Assembly: GCF_000213175.1 (NCBI RefSeq)
Contig: NW_009799100.1
Location: 5,524,862-5,588,861, forward strand
DNA length: 64,000 nt
Direction of reading: 5' to 3'
Source of the DNA: Neurospora tetrasperma FGSC 2508
Lineage: Eukaryota > Ascomycota > Sordariomycetes > Sordariales > Sordariaceae
Of this stretch, positions 23,297-35,410 are shown one piece after another. Numbering within the stretch: position 1 is the first letter of the stretch; every line of letters begins with the position of its first letter. The position numbers were made by a program, and so were the translations under genes. Below the pieces are notes generated by a model that ran no database searches, was not told the origin of the DNA, and worked only from the letters and a program-made list of their open reading frames with translations.

Positions 23297-26200
23297 ATGA
23301 ACGGCACAAGCCCCGTCGCTCGCTCCAAGCGCAAGGAGCCTCCCCAATACTCTTCAGATGGCCGCCTGGCGAAGCACCACCGAACCAACGGCGATATCGA
23401 CATGTCTTCTGCCGATGCAAACACCCCGACCGAAGACTTTGACGGTCACTACGAGGAGGAACCCCGCCATGTCTTGCCTCTCGCCCCCGGCGCCGACACG
23501 GCCGAGTGGCAAGCTACCATTGAGAATGTCGTCCGAAACGTTGTCTCGATCCGATTCTGCCAGACCTGCTCCTTCGATACCGACCCGGCCCTTACAAGCG
23601 AGGCCACCGGTTTCGTGGTGGATGCTGAGAGGGGGTTAGCTATACATATCCCTTCCTTTGTTGTCTTGCGCTGACCAATTCTTGTTACTAAAGTTACATC
23701 CTGACCAACCGTCACGTCGTTGGCTCCGGCCCCTTCTGGGGATACTGCATCTTCGACAACCACGAAGAGGTCGATGCCTACCCCGTCTACCGCGATCCCG
23801 TCCACGACTTCGGCATCCTCAAGTTCGATCCCAAGGCCATCAAGTACATGCCCGTCGCTGCCCTACCACTGCGACCAGACCTCGCCCGTGTCGGCATAGA
23901 AATTCGCGTGGTGGGTAACGATGCCGGAGAGAAGCTTAGTATCTTGTCTGGTGTGATCAGCAGGTTGGATCGTAACGCTCCCGAGTACGGAGACGGTTAT
24001 AGTGATTTCAACACATGCTACTACCAGGCCAGCGCCGCCGCCAGCGGTGGTTCCTCGGGTTCTCCCGTCGTCAACAAGGACGGTTTTGCCGTGGCCCTGC
24101 AGGCTGGTGGTAGAGCCGATGGCGCCTCGACCGACTACTTCCTTCCTCTCGACAGGCCGCTTCGGGCGCTCAAGTGTCTCCAGGAGGGCAAGCCCATCAC
24201 CCGTGGCGATATCCAGTGTCAGTTTGTGCTGAAGCCCTTTGACGAGTGTCGGAGACTGGGCCTTACCCCCGAATGGGAGGCTCAGGTCCGCAAGGCTTTC
24301 CCCAAGGAGACCAACATGCTGGTCGCCGAGATCATCCTCCCCGAGGGTCCCTCTCACAAGAAGCTTGAGGAGGGTGATGTCTTGATCAAGGTCAACGGCA
24401 AGCTCCTTACCCAGTTCATTCCTCTCGAGGAAACCCTCGACTCGAGCGTCGGCCAGACGGTCAAGCTTATGCTTCTCCGCGGCGGCGAGGAGGTCGAGGT
24501 GGAGATTGAGGTTGGCGACCTGCACCAGATTACCCCTGATCGCTTCGTGTCTGTGTCTGGCGGCAGCTTCCACAACCTTTCCTACCAGCAGGCCCGCCTT
24601 TACGGTGTTGCCTGCAAGGGTGTCTATGTTTGTGAGGCTGGTGGATCTTTCCGGTTCGACAACAACGAGAACGGCTGGATCATCCAATCCATCGATCAAA
24701 AGGAGACGCCCGACCTGGATACTTTCATCGAGGTGATGAAGGGCATTCCCGACAAAGCTCGAGTTGTTATCACGTACAAACACTTGAGGGACATGCACAC
24801 CCTACACACCACCGTTATCTACGTCGACCGGCACTGGGCCAAGAAGATGAAGCTGGCTGTGAGAAACGACGAGACGGGTCTCTGGGACTTTTCCAACCTC
24901 AGTGACGCCCTTCCTGCCGTCGCTCCTGTTCCCAGGAAAGCCTCCTTCATCCAACTGGAAAACACGTCTCATCCGGCCGTCGCCGATCTCGTCAAGAGTT
25001 TCGTCCACGTCAGCGTCACCATGCCCGTCAAACTAGATGGTTTCCCCAAGAACAGGAAATGGGGCATGGGTCTGGTTATAGACGCGGAGAAGGGCCTGGT
25101 GATTATTTCCCGGGCTATTGTTCCCTACGACCTGTGCGACATTACCATCACCATTGCCGATTCCATCGTCGTCGAGGGCAAAGTGGTCTTCCTGCACCCG
25201 CTCCAGAACTACGCCGTCATCCAGTACGACCCCAAACTTGTCGACGCCCCCGTTCGTTCCGCCAAGCTGTCCAGCGAGATGATCAGCCAGGGCGCGTCCA
25301 CCTACTTTATTGGATACAACCGCATTGGCCGCATTGTTCACACTGCCACCACCGTCACGGAGATGTTCGCCGTCACCATTCCCGCTAACTCCGGAGCGCC
25401 TCGATACCGCGCTGTCAATGTTGACGCCATCACTGTCGACACCAACCTCTCGGGCCAGTGCGGCAGCGGCGTGCTTGTCGCCCAAGACGGCACCGTCCAG
25501 GCCCTCTGGCTCACCTATCTCGGCGAGCGCAACCCCAGCAGCCACCGCGACGAGGAATACCACCTCGGCCTGGCCACGCCCACCCTCCTGCCCGTCATCT
25601 CGCAACTCCAGCAGGGAATCACCCCCAAGCTGCGGCTGTTGAGCTGCGAGTTCCGCGCCATCCAGATGTCCCAGGCCCGTATCATGGGTGTGTCCGAAGA
25701 GTGGATCCAAAAGGTATCCCTCGTCAACACGGCCCACCACCAGCTCTTCCTGGTAACCAAGCGCACCTACGAGCGCAACGAGCCCGCAGGCGACCACCTC
25801 AAGGAAGGCGATATCCTCCTCACCCTCAACAACCAGCTCATCACCAAGATCTCGGAGCTCGACGTCATGTACTCGCACGACTACCTCGACGCCGTCATCG
25901 TCCGCAACACCAAGGAGCTGCACATCAAGCTGCCCACCGTTGCCGCCGACGACGCCGAGACCGACCACGCCATCTCCTTCTGCGGCGCCATCTTGCACAG
26001 GCCGCATCTCGCTGTCAGGCAACAGATCAGCAAGCTGTTTAGCGAGGTTTATGTGAGCGCCCGGACTCGTGGAAGCCCGGCGTATCAGTATGGACTTGCG
26101 CCGACGAATTTCGTTACGCATGTTAATGGCAAGCGCACGCCTGATCTTAAGAGCTTCTTGGACGCGGTGGTGGGGATCCCTGACAATACTTGTAAGTTTT

Positions 26201-26594
26201 TTCTCTTCTTTTATTTCCACCGTTTTTGTTTTGTTTTGGGGGAGACCCCCAAACCCCCCCTTTTTTGTCGCTCGCTTCGCTCGATTAACCCTAACCCCAA
26301 CCTTGCTTTTCACTGCAACTTCTGACTAACCACCGAAAATGATGGATAGACTTCCGCCTCAAATGCATGACCTTCGACTCGGTCCCCTGGGTTGTCACCA
26401 TGAAGAAGAACGAGCACTACTTCCCCACCACGGAGCTGATCAAGGACCCTTCGGAGCCGCTGACGGGATGGAGGAGAATCACGTACGAAGGAGGCAAGAA
26501 GATTGAGGGTGAAGGACACGAGGGTGTTGGTGTTGCGGTGCTAGGGGAGGATCAAGGCGAAGCAGGGGAGGGGGATGTTGATGGGTGCTGTTAG
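23297..26594 (+). CDS. nma111: HtrA/Omi-like serine protease NMA111
   Basis: This is an ATP-independent trypsin-like protease with duplicated protease-PDZ halves; yeast Nma111 is nuclear, promotes apoptosis and responds to stress. Exons 23297-23634, 23694-26191 and 26350-26594 give 1026 residues, the usual size. The catalytic triad is visible in the first half: His120 in TNRHVV, Asp151 in HDFGIL and Ser236 in [11 protein letters not shown] repeats follow (for example [15 protein letters not shown]). The second half repeats the fold but its protease unit looks degenerate ([14 protein letters not shown]), as in the family, and carries a further PDZ region ([15 protein letters not shown]). The N-terminal region has SKRKEP, a possible nuclear signal. 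Start choice: the ATG at 23297 has A at -3 and matches family length, but an upstream in-frame ATG at 22895 would add a mitochondrial-like presequence. Confidence 0.93.
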
Positions 26595-27500
26595 GTGTGA
26601 TGACTAGTGAGTGAGTGGAGTTTTGGATGGGGTTGTTGAAGGAGAGGGGGAAGACTTGGAAGAAGAAAGAAAGACAGGGGATATCGGGAGAAGGAAGAAT
26701 AAAAAGGGAATTAAATGTATACCAAGGGAATAATAGGCAGGCAATGAAGAAGAAAATGGGATGTTATGGGGAATAAGATAAGGCAGTGGAATTGTATGGA
26801 TGCATGGATTGGTGAGCTGTCTACACACAGTCCAATACTGATTTATGTTTTAGCGCTAGACCTTGCGTCAACTTCCCTAGGTGGTTCCATGCTTGTGGAC
26901 ATCCCAGATAATCACCTACTCAATGGAGGTAGCCCCGAGGGTGGAATGTGTGATTGATTCCATGGGTTGTTGTTTTGATTTGCTTGTTACCAACGACGGA
27001 CCATCACCTCTTATCAATTCCATCTAGCTCTCTTCATATTGGTCAAGGCACTTGGGCTCATCTCTATCTGTACACAAACTTATCGGAACAGTCCAGGTCT
27101 TATTCATAATCTCGTCTCATGTCGTCTATAGTCATCATATTTTGTCCATTCATCCATTCATCCATTCATCCATCACCGAAAACACACAAATACAGAGAGA
27201 GAGAATGAGAGTAATGTGATAAGTAGAGTTGTACAAACCCCCCACACCGCCAAAAATCAACCACCTACTGTAGTGCATACCTACACTACAGGTACTTAGC
27301 TATTCATAACGTGACGTAATGTAACGTAACCTCCAATCCGGGTATCAAGAAACAAAATACACAAATGCTTTCTTCTTTTGATGCCTGTCTCCCAGGTCCA
27401 GTCCAGTCCAGGCTCTTCCTTCTCCCTTCTCCCTTCTTTTACTTCTCCACCCTTATTTTTGAGATAATACCAGCAACAGCCGGAAACAGAAGCCGAACAT
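26595..27500. other. convergent 3' region with CCATTCAT repeat
   Basis: This holds the 3' ends of nma111 (+) and the acidic membrane protein (-). A CCATTCAT repeat of about 3.5 units lies at 27146-27174. No gene was found. Confidence 0.6.
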
Positions 27501-28268
27501 CTAATCCGACTCTCCTCTCCCCGACCAACTCGAAATATACCCCTCGCCTCCTTCCTGTCCGTATCTCGGTCCACCAGGACCATCTTCACTACCTCCGTAC
27601 GAATATCCTTCGGCTTCGTCGAGTGAGAAGCTGGATAGGTATTCCACTTCAATATCCACAGCTTGATGGCTTTGGCCTTGCGATCGGCTACGTGATCGTT
27701 GTCGACGGGGTCGATGGTCGGAATAATCGGATTCGTATTCGAAGACGTAGTCGGAGCCTTCGTATTCTTCTTCGGATGATGATGATGACTCGGATAAGGC
27801 TGACGAAGATGGCGGTTCGGGTTCGGTTTGGTCTTCATCGTCGGCATCTTCTTCTTCTTCTTCGATATCACTCATCCCTTGACATGATTCGTCGTTTTGG
27901 TATTCGTACTGCCGTTGTTGTCCATGGTTATGGTCGTGCTCACCCAAGAGTTCGGTTCCGTTTTCGTCTTCGTCGTCCACAGCAAACTTGGACAAAAACC
28001 ACGCCGCAGACCCCGAAATCAACACAACGACCGCTCCCATAATCAGATTCAAGACCGTCTCGCCAATCTGACTGAACAATCCAAGTCTGAGAAGAGCCTC
28101 GTAAACCATCGCGGTCATGACGGCCCGGCTCGTGACTCTCTTCATAACCTCGCCATGCCGCACCCAAAATATTTCCCCTTCATTCTCGATTTTCATCCTC
28201 CACTCCTTCCAACTTCCTTTTTTTACCCCTTGACTCCAAAAATCCTTTGCCCACTCCTCACTCGTCAT
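27501..28268 (-). CDS. acidic protein with one membrane segment, unknown function
   Basis: Taken from the ATG at 28266-28268 this is 255 residues. The N-terminal third is mixed and charged (TSEEWAKDFWSQGVKKGSWK). One hydrophobic segment follows near residues 75-95 (NLIMGAVVVLISGSAAWFLS). The rest is strongly acidic and Ser-rich, with Glu/Asp runs and an RRQRSRSRSQ patch. I recognise no family. Its ATG lies only 63 bases past the stop codon of the J-domain gene on the same strand and in the same frame, with no stop between. There is little room for a terminator and promoter. It may therefore be a read-through or spliced C-terminal extension of that gene rather than an independent gene. Confidence 0.5.
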   Translation of the reverse strand: MTSEEWAKDFWSQGVKKGSWKEWRMKIENEGEIFWVRHGEVMKRVTSRAVMTAMVYEALLRLGLFSQIGETVLNLIMGAVVVLISGSAAWFLSKFAVDDEDENGTELLGEHDHNHGQQRQYEYQNDESCQGMSDIEEEEEDADDEDQTEPEPPSSSALSESSSSSEEEYEGSDYVFEYESDYSDHRPRRQRSRSRSQGQSHQAVDIEVEYLSSFSLDEAEGYSYGGSEDGPGGPRYGQEGGEGYISSWSGRGESD

Positions 28269-28331
28269 TCGGCCACTCGTACCCAAACCAGTTTTCGTCT
28301 TAAAGCGGTTGTATCGGGCACCGCCATACAG

Positions 28332-31300
28332 TCACGTCCCACCTCCGGTTCCATCTCCCGCCGCCACAGAAGCAGCAGCCCCACCGCCGCTCCTGACCCT
28401 CTCCTTCCACCTTGCAAATTCCATCACATTGAGCTCGTGCGCCTCCCTAGCTTGGGCCCACTTCTGCATCACCGTCTTATCCTCCTCCATCCACGCCAAA
28501 TACTCCAACATTTCCTTGTCGCCCAGCTGCGTGACCCACGCGGGGCCCTTTTGCTCGTTCTTGATCTTGCGGGCGGCAAAGTGGTCTACAACGCGCCCGT
28601 TGAAGGTGTTGAACTGGTGAATGTACAACTTGAACTGTTCGGCGTACAGCGCCCACTGCGAGGGCGTCACCTGACTAGGGGTTGCCAGAGCAGCTGGTGG
28701 GCTGGGCGCCTTGGGTGGCGTGGGGAAGTTGATGTTCTTGGGCTTGATCTTTTCGCGCTCAAACGGCGGGAGTGTAGTTGACGCCCTTGATTCGAAAGGG
28801 AGGTTGGTTTTGAGGTCCGCCGAGAACGAACTTAGGCCTGTGCCGCTGGGGCTAACCAGTTTGTCGACGTCAAAGTTGCCAAAGATGGGGCGAAGGTCAC
28901 TGTCCTCTGAGCCGGCGTTGGGAACTGGGATTGGTCGGTGAGTAGCATTGGCAGCGCTGCTGCTACGGCGAGAGCTAGTACCGCCATTGGAAGTCTTGAC
29001 GCCGTTGTTGTTGAGGTTACCGGCGCGCCATTCTGGCTTGGACGGCTCCAAGTTGACATTGCGCGCGCTACCCCCGTTTAGGTTGATAATGGTGGGAATG
29101 CCATGAGCGGGAGTCGGAGGCGGCGCGGCGGGAGGAACAGCGTGTGCCGGCGTAGGTGGCGGGGGAGGCTCATCGATATCCATAGCCATAGGGCTAGGCG
29201 CTCCGCCATTGATGCCACTTTCATCGACACCAGCTGCCGAGTTCGACCTGCTCTTTCCCTCGCTGCTGCTTGTCTCCTCTTCATCCACCAAGCCAGCAGT
29301 GCCCGCAGTCATCTTGACCGGCCTCGGCTTACGGATGGGTCGCACATTTCGTGTAGGCGAAGTCGACGATTTCTTGGCTGGCGGGGGCGGAACAAAGGTA
29401 TGCGGACCGAATTCCGCTTGCCATTGACCGGCGTCAAAGGCACTGGCTTTCTTACCTGCATCGTTTGTCTCGCTCGGCGGACGAGTTGCGCCGCTAACCG
29501 ACTCGTTGGAAGAGGTATACGTCTTTTTGAGGGGCGATTGGCGGCCGCGGGGGACCGAGCGTGCTCGCTGCTTTGCGCGCAAAAAGGCGTCAGCTCCGGG
29601 AATGGTGGTCGGTCCACCGGCGTTGAATTGAAATCCTGCACCAACCTTTTCCTGGTCCACAAAGCTGGCGTTGATATTATGAACGCCACTGCGGGTAAAA
29701 TCGGCCGACGCCTGCGGCTTCGGGGTATATCCATCGTCGTCGGGGACGGCGAAACTATGGGGGTATACGCTGTTAGTCGCTCGCTGCTTCTGGACCCTGT
29801 TGTGTGCGTTCGTCTTTCTGGGCGAGAGGGGGTCGTCGATCGGCTTGATATGCTGTCTCCGTGAATGCATCTTACGCCTTCCCAGGAGAAGCTGCAGCTG
29901 GTCATGCATGTCCTTTTCAAACGAAGACTTGTCCCCGGAGGTCGACTGATCTCCACTCGGAGTGTTCCTGCCATGAGACGCCCGGTTATTTGCCGTCTCT
30001 TCATGAGCTCTTCCGCGGTAACTTCCCGCGCCGGCACGACTAAACACATGCGGCGGTCGAATCTTGCTGGGTTGACCGAAAGAGGAGGTTTGTTGGAAGT
30101 ATTCATCGGGTTTAAAGAAAGGAGATGGGGCGTACACTTTGGGGCCATCCTGCTGCGCCGATTCCGAGGTTGGGGCTTGAGCTGTGTAAGACCGTTAGCC
30201 ACTACTGGTTCTCGAGGTCCAGATCTGGCTGACATACCGTTCGAGTTGCTCCTCATAGATGAGGTGGACGCACGTGGCGTAGGGTTGGCTTCTGTATTGG
30301 GCGCTGACCTGGGTTCAGCTTCCTGGGCATAATAACGCGCGCTGGCTCGCGGCTCAGCTTTCGAGGTTCCAGAGGATGTGGTTCCGCCGTTGGCCGCCTT
30401 CCCGAAGCTGTTGGACTCACCGACACTAGCGCTGCGTTGTCGCGACGAGCGCGGAGGGGGCGCCTCTTCCTCGGATTCCTGGGTAGGCCGGGATGGGTCT
30501 TTCATGGACTTTGCGCGGTTGACGTTGGCACCTTCAAACGGGTTGAACTTTTCGCCGATATGCGAGGCATAGGGGGTCCGTTGCCTGCTGTCCAAGTAGG
30601 TTTCGCTGAACTTTTCGCTCAAGGGGTCCACGGGGGTGGGACTCGATTGCGGCCGTGATTTCCTGATGTTAGCGGCGGTATCCTCAAACATGTTGGTGGT
30701 GGCCGTGTAGTGGGCGCTGGAAGTGTAGTTGTGCCTCGACACGGGTGGCTCGTCGCCGACTGGGGAATCCGGTGAATAGCCAGCCCGTCTGGTGGTACCA
30801 AAGGCAGCATCGGCACGACGTGCCTGCCCCGCGGTCCGTGGTGGTACGGGAGGCGGCTCCCTCCTGGCGCTTTCGGTCCGTTCGGTCCGTTCCGTTCGAG
30901 CTGACGCATAACCCGACGACTTGGGCGTTGACGAAGATGTCTGGCCTGACTTGGCGCTTGAGCGCATGGCGTCCCAAGCGCGCAGATTGTCGGCAGCAGA
31001 GGCCGTTTTTGGGGGAACCGGTCTGGAAGATGAGGAGGACGACGGTGTCGCCCAAGACGAATAGCGTGCGTGTGCCGACGGACCGGGGTCGGGACGAGAC
31101 GGCATATGAGGGGTTCGTCGCGTGGGAGGGGCGCCATATCGGTCTGCCATTTCGGCCGAGACGTTGGAGTAGGGGTTTCCGCGGTGGCCAGAGGCAGTCG
31201 CGTACCTGCTGGCAGAAGCTGATCCTCGTTTCCGGTAGGCATCGTACTTGGCCTTCATGGACACGTCGGTGAGGACCTCATGTGCGGCTTGGATGTGGAT

Positions 31301-31459
31301 GAAGCGATCCTTGGCCTCCTCCTCTTTTCCTGGGTTGCGATCGGGGTGGTATTTGAGGGCCAGCTTCTTGAACTGCTTCTTCACCTCGACGACATCGGCC
31401 GTGGAGGACAGTTCGAGGTCCGCATAGTAGTCGCGGTCGTAGTCCAGCTTTACTACCAT
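28332..31459 (-). CDS. large J-domain protein (Hsp40 type III)
   Basis: This co-chaperone stimulates Hsp70 ATPase through an N-terminal J domain. Exons 30238-31459 and 28332-30181 give 1023 residues; the intron has GTATGT, GGCTAAC and ACACAG and joins in phase 1. The J domain occupies about residues 8-75, with the diagnostic HPD in LALKYHPDRNPG and the final helix AHEVLTDVSMKAKYDAYRKRG. There is no Gly/Phe zinc-finger architecture, so it is type III. The long middle is Ser/Pro/Arg-rich and disordered. The C-terminal 150 residues are more structured (PSQWALYAEQFKLYIHQFNTFN, then ARKIKNEQKGPAWV) and likely carry the specific function, which I cannot name. The start MVVKLDYDRDYYADLEL is the typical J-domain beginning, though the frame stays open 335 codons upstream. 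It ends with TGA followed by C, and the frame continues. Confidence 0.88.
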
Positions 31460-33501
31460 GTTGACGGCGTTGTGATGTTGGGTAAAGGGACAGAAAAAGC
31501 TTGCATGCCCCCTCGGTAGTGTATATCGATGGTACCGTATATGTCGAAAGACTCGCTGTTCAGAGCGATGTAACGAGGAGAGATGATCCAAAACTGGATG
31601 GGAAGCGGGGGAACGTGGCAGTAGGTTGCGACGAACAAGGGTGGTTGCTAGGTATGGTCGGTTGGTTGGAATGTTTTGTTTGCTAGCGAGAGGCAATGAA
31701 TGTCTGGGTGTTGGACAGACAGCACGGCAGGGAGAGAGAAGGAAGCAAAGGTGGTGAATGGGTACAGTAGGTAGGTCGCGTGAAGTGGTGTTGTCGGTTG
31801 TCGGGCACGAATGACAACAGTCGGGTGAGTGGGTGGGTGAAATCTCGGCGGGATCAACGAGCGAATGTGCGGTCGAGCTGGTTCGTTGTCTGGAGGAGGA
31901 GAAAGATGGCGGCTTGTTAGGCTGACTGGTTTGAAGATCAGGGCGGGCTGCGTCACTGACCAGGGCTTCCATGGATTGCTTGGATTGGCAGGATGCGGGG
32001 CAGGCAGGGCAGGGCAGGGGAGGCAGGGCATTAATATTTACATGGCAGGGCAGTGAAGCAGGCAAGTTCCCCTGTCTTTTTCCCGTCTGTTGAAGCGTGA
32101 CGAATGCAGCTGTAGCGTAGTGGAAGGATTCCCTTGTTGACATACGCAAGGGCAAGGACAAGACGCGGCTGTTACTGTTGACCCGTATTGGTGTTTGGGA
32201 CAACTTGGTGGTGACAGCCGAGTTGATGTTGTTGAAGAATAAACTTGGTTGCGATAAGCTTGTGATAAGCACGCGGGGCCTGAACCTCCAAGAAACCTCA
32301 ACTCGGTAGTCATGTGTAGCTTGTTGAATACGGCAAGGAATTAAGACGGATACACTCTTGACTACCTCTACCTCTACCAGAGTTAGTAGGGCTGCAGTAT
32401 TGTAACCCAGACCGCTTCTAAATCGTACCAACGTCTGTGAAGCTGTGTGCTTGACAGGCAACATGTTCCTGTCACAAACCTCCAGCTGGCGGTGGGAGCC
32501 AAGATAAAAGAGTGGGGCTTTCTACGGTAGGCCAATACATATAAATCAGGTAGCAAGTTGGGAGCTCGGACCAGTCTTCAATTGACCACAACTATAACCC
32601 ACACTTGGGCCACTGTAGTCGGCATCTTCATCCCACGTCGGGTATTTCCCCAACCTTTCCAGGCTGAGTCCCCAGGGCCAAGCATTGACTCTATTCTCCT
32701 TTCTGGGTTGCCCCTAGAATCAGACCGAGACAGCAACCTCGGATGTCTACACGGACATGGCTTCCGATATTGACCGACCAACCTCTGCCTCTCTGTCCGA
32801 AGACAGTCCGGTCATGCCCCGGCCCGGCGGATGGCTCCATGATGCCGTATAGCCCGCATGGCCAAGGACACAAGGACGCAAAGCACGCGGAGACCAGGGG
32901 CTGGGACAGTGTTTTTTTCACATGTAAGCTGTCTGGTGGGTTACCCGCTAACAAAAAGTGCCGAGACCTGCAATACTGCTGAAGTTAGCAGCTACAGACA
33001 AGAGCAGATACTGTTTTCTTTGTCAGTCGAAGCCTTCAAGTTCTCAGAATGGTATGAACAAACACTTCGAGTTACACACTACACGCCTCTCATTGCCGTT
33101 AGTGACTGGATGAGATACGGACTGTGGCTCTGAATGTAGCCTGCTGCATGACTTGGCTGAACCCTTGCTAAGGAAGCACATGGCTACACAGTACCAACAA
33201 TATGGACGCAACCATCACCTGCCACCAACCTCATTCTTACAACACCATTTTTATACTTATAAGCTCTTCCCTATCTCTCCTCCCGGAACATCTGTAGCGT
33301 CAAGTCCTTCACTTGTAGACAACACTCTGAATAAGAACTGCCAGGGCAGGCAAAAACACTTGCCCATCCTTCTGTCAATCCAGCTTCGACTCTCACGAAT
33401 CTTATCCCAATGATCTTCGTCGTCGAGTTCTTCTCTCTACTTCTCAAGCAAATCTTTCCATCTACCAGACAAATTGACTGAGAGACACCCCATCTCTCGG
33501 C
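31460..33501. other. divergent upstream region, J protein / permease
   Basis: No gene was found apart from the open upstream frame of the J-protein gene (to 32464). The permease leader is CT-rich just before 33502. Confidence 0.55.
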
Positions 33502-35410
33502 ATGTTGTCAACCGGAGTGGACATCGAGGGGCGGCCCCCAACCATCGTCAAGACGGCAGCGGACGCCGAAAAGGTCGCTGGTTCTAGAACCGATATCGCT
33601 CATGATGAGGTCGCTTCCTTGTCCAGTGGCACCCTCGGCGACAATACCCATCGGAAGCTCAAGTCGCGCCATATCCAGCTGATCGGTGCGGTATATCCTG
33701 TTCTTCCTGTCCTATCCACTGACTAACTGACACGAATCACCAAAAACAGGCATTGGAGGCACCATCGGTACGGCCTTTTACGTCCAGATCGGCAAAGGTC
33801 TCCTCAACGGAGGGCCTGCCAGCTTGTTTCTGGCCTTCACCATCTGGTGTACCTTTATCCTGGCCATCACCATGTGCATGGCCGAAATGGTCACCTATCT
33901 GCCCATCTCTTCGCCCTTCATCCGCTTTGCTGGCCGCTACGTGGACGAGGCCTTTGGATTCGCTGCGGGCTGGAACTTTTTCATCTTCGAAGCGGCCATG
34001 GTGCCCTTCGAACTCACCGCTTGTAACCTGATCATTCACTACTGGAGCGACGCCGTACCTGTCAGCGGCATCATTGCCATCACGCTGGTCATCTACGGAT
34101 TAGTCAACCTGTTGGCTGTGGAGTGGTATGGCGAAACCGAGTTCTGGGCTGCGCTGGGCAAGTTTCTGCTCATTGTGGGATTGCTCATTTTCACCTTTAT
34201 CGTCATGGTGGGCGGTAATCCACTGGGAGATCGATTTGGGTTCAGATACTGGAAGGACCCCAGCGCTTTCACCGAGTTGTATTACACTGGCTCGCTTGGT
34301 CGCTGGCTGGGCTTCCTTCAGTGCTTGATTCAGGCAAGCTTTACCATTGCCGGACCGGATTACGTTGCCATGGTGTGTATCCCTTTATCCACATAATCAA
34401 CCCAAACAAAACAAAACTGACACCCGCAGGCCGCCGGCGAAGCAGAAAACCCCCGCGTCGTCATGCCCCGCGCCTTCAACGCCGTCTTCTACCGTCTCAC
34501 AGCGTTCTTCGTCCTCGGCTCTCTCGCCGTCGGTATTCTCGTCCCTTACAATGACGCCGAGATGGCCCTCGCCTTTTCCTCCGGTGCTCCCGGCGCCGCC
34601 GCCTCTCCCTACGTTGTCGCCATGAACCGGCTCCGCATCCGCGTCCTCCCCGACATTGTCAACGCCATGGTCCTCACCGCCGCCTTCTCCGCTGGCAACA
34701 GCTACGTTTACTGCGCCTCGCGCTCCCTCTATGGTCTGGCGCTCGAGGGTAAAGCCCCCAAGGCGCTGCTCAAGTGCACCCGATCCGGAGTGCCCATTTA
34801 CTGTGTCATGATCGTGCTGTGCTTTGGCTTGTTGGCTTTTCTGCAGGTCAGCAACAGCGCGGCCGTGGTCCTTTCGTGGTTCATCAGCTTGATGACGGCC
34901 AGCCAGCTGATCAACTATAGCGTCACTTGCACTTCGTATTTGAGATGGTACGCGGCGCTCAAGGCGCAGGGGGTCAGTAGGGATAAGTTGCCGTACAAGG
35001 GGCTTTTCCAGCCCTATGCGGGGTGGTATGGGCTGTGCGGGTGCTTTGTCATGACGTTTGTGGGAGGGTATACGGTGTTTTTGCCGGGGCAGTGGAGCGT
35101 TCCTACGTTTTTCTTCTCGTGAGTTTATTCCACCTTGCTTTTGGTAGGTGATATCGCTGACAGTCTCAGGTACACCATGATTGGGGTTTGTCCTGTGCTC
35201 TTTGTGGTGTGGAAGATTGTGAAGAAGACGAAATTCCACAAGGCCGAGGAGATTGACTTGCACAAGAATCTGGACGAAGTGGAGGAGTATCAGGCAAATT
35301 ATGTGCCAACCCCGTCTAGGTGAGTCAAACCCGAAGCTTACTAGAACTCGAAGACTGACGTTTTGATAGGAATCGGTTCGAATGGGTTTTGGACTGGCTG
35401 TTTGGTTAGT
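33502..35410 (+). CDS. amino-acid permease, yeast AAT/APC family
   Basis: This proton-coupled amino-acid importer of the plasma membrane has 561 residues. Exons: 33502-33685, 33750-34372, 34430-35118, 35170-35319 and 35371-35410. The first donor is GTGCGG, giving LIGIGGTIGTAFYVQIGKGL, the conserved first membrane helix that binds the substrate backbone. Other family marks are AGPDYVAMAAGEAENPRVVMPRAF (spliced at VAM/AAG), the loop after helix 6, and TAAFSAGNSYVYCASRSLYGLALEGKAPK. About 12 hydrophobic segments can be seen. The C-terminus is short and ends VLDWLFG. The last exon codes only 13 residues. The N-terminus has about 60 polar residues, typical for regulatory ubiquitination. Substrate preference cannot be read from the sequence. 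The gene is divergent from the J-protein gene. Confidence 0.92.

Noticed and set aside
25033-26313. 426-codon minus-strand frame inside nma111
   Set aside because: It is an antisense shadow of the strongly coding NMA111 exon, caused by its codon bias; the sense frame carries all family motifs.
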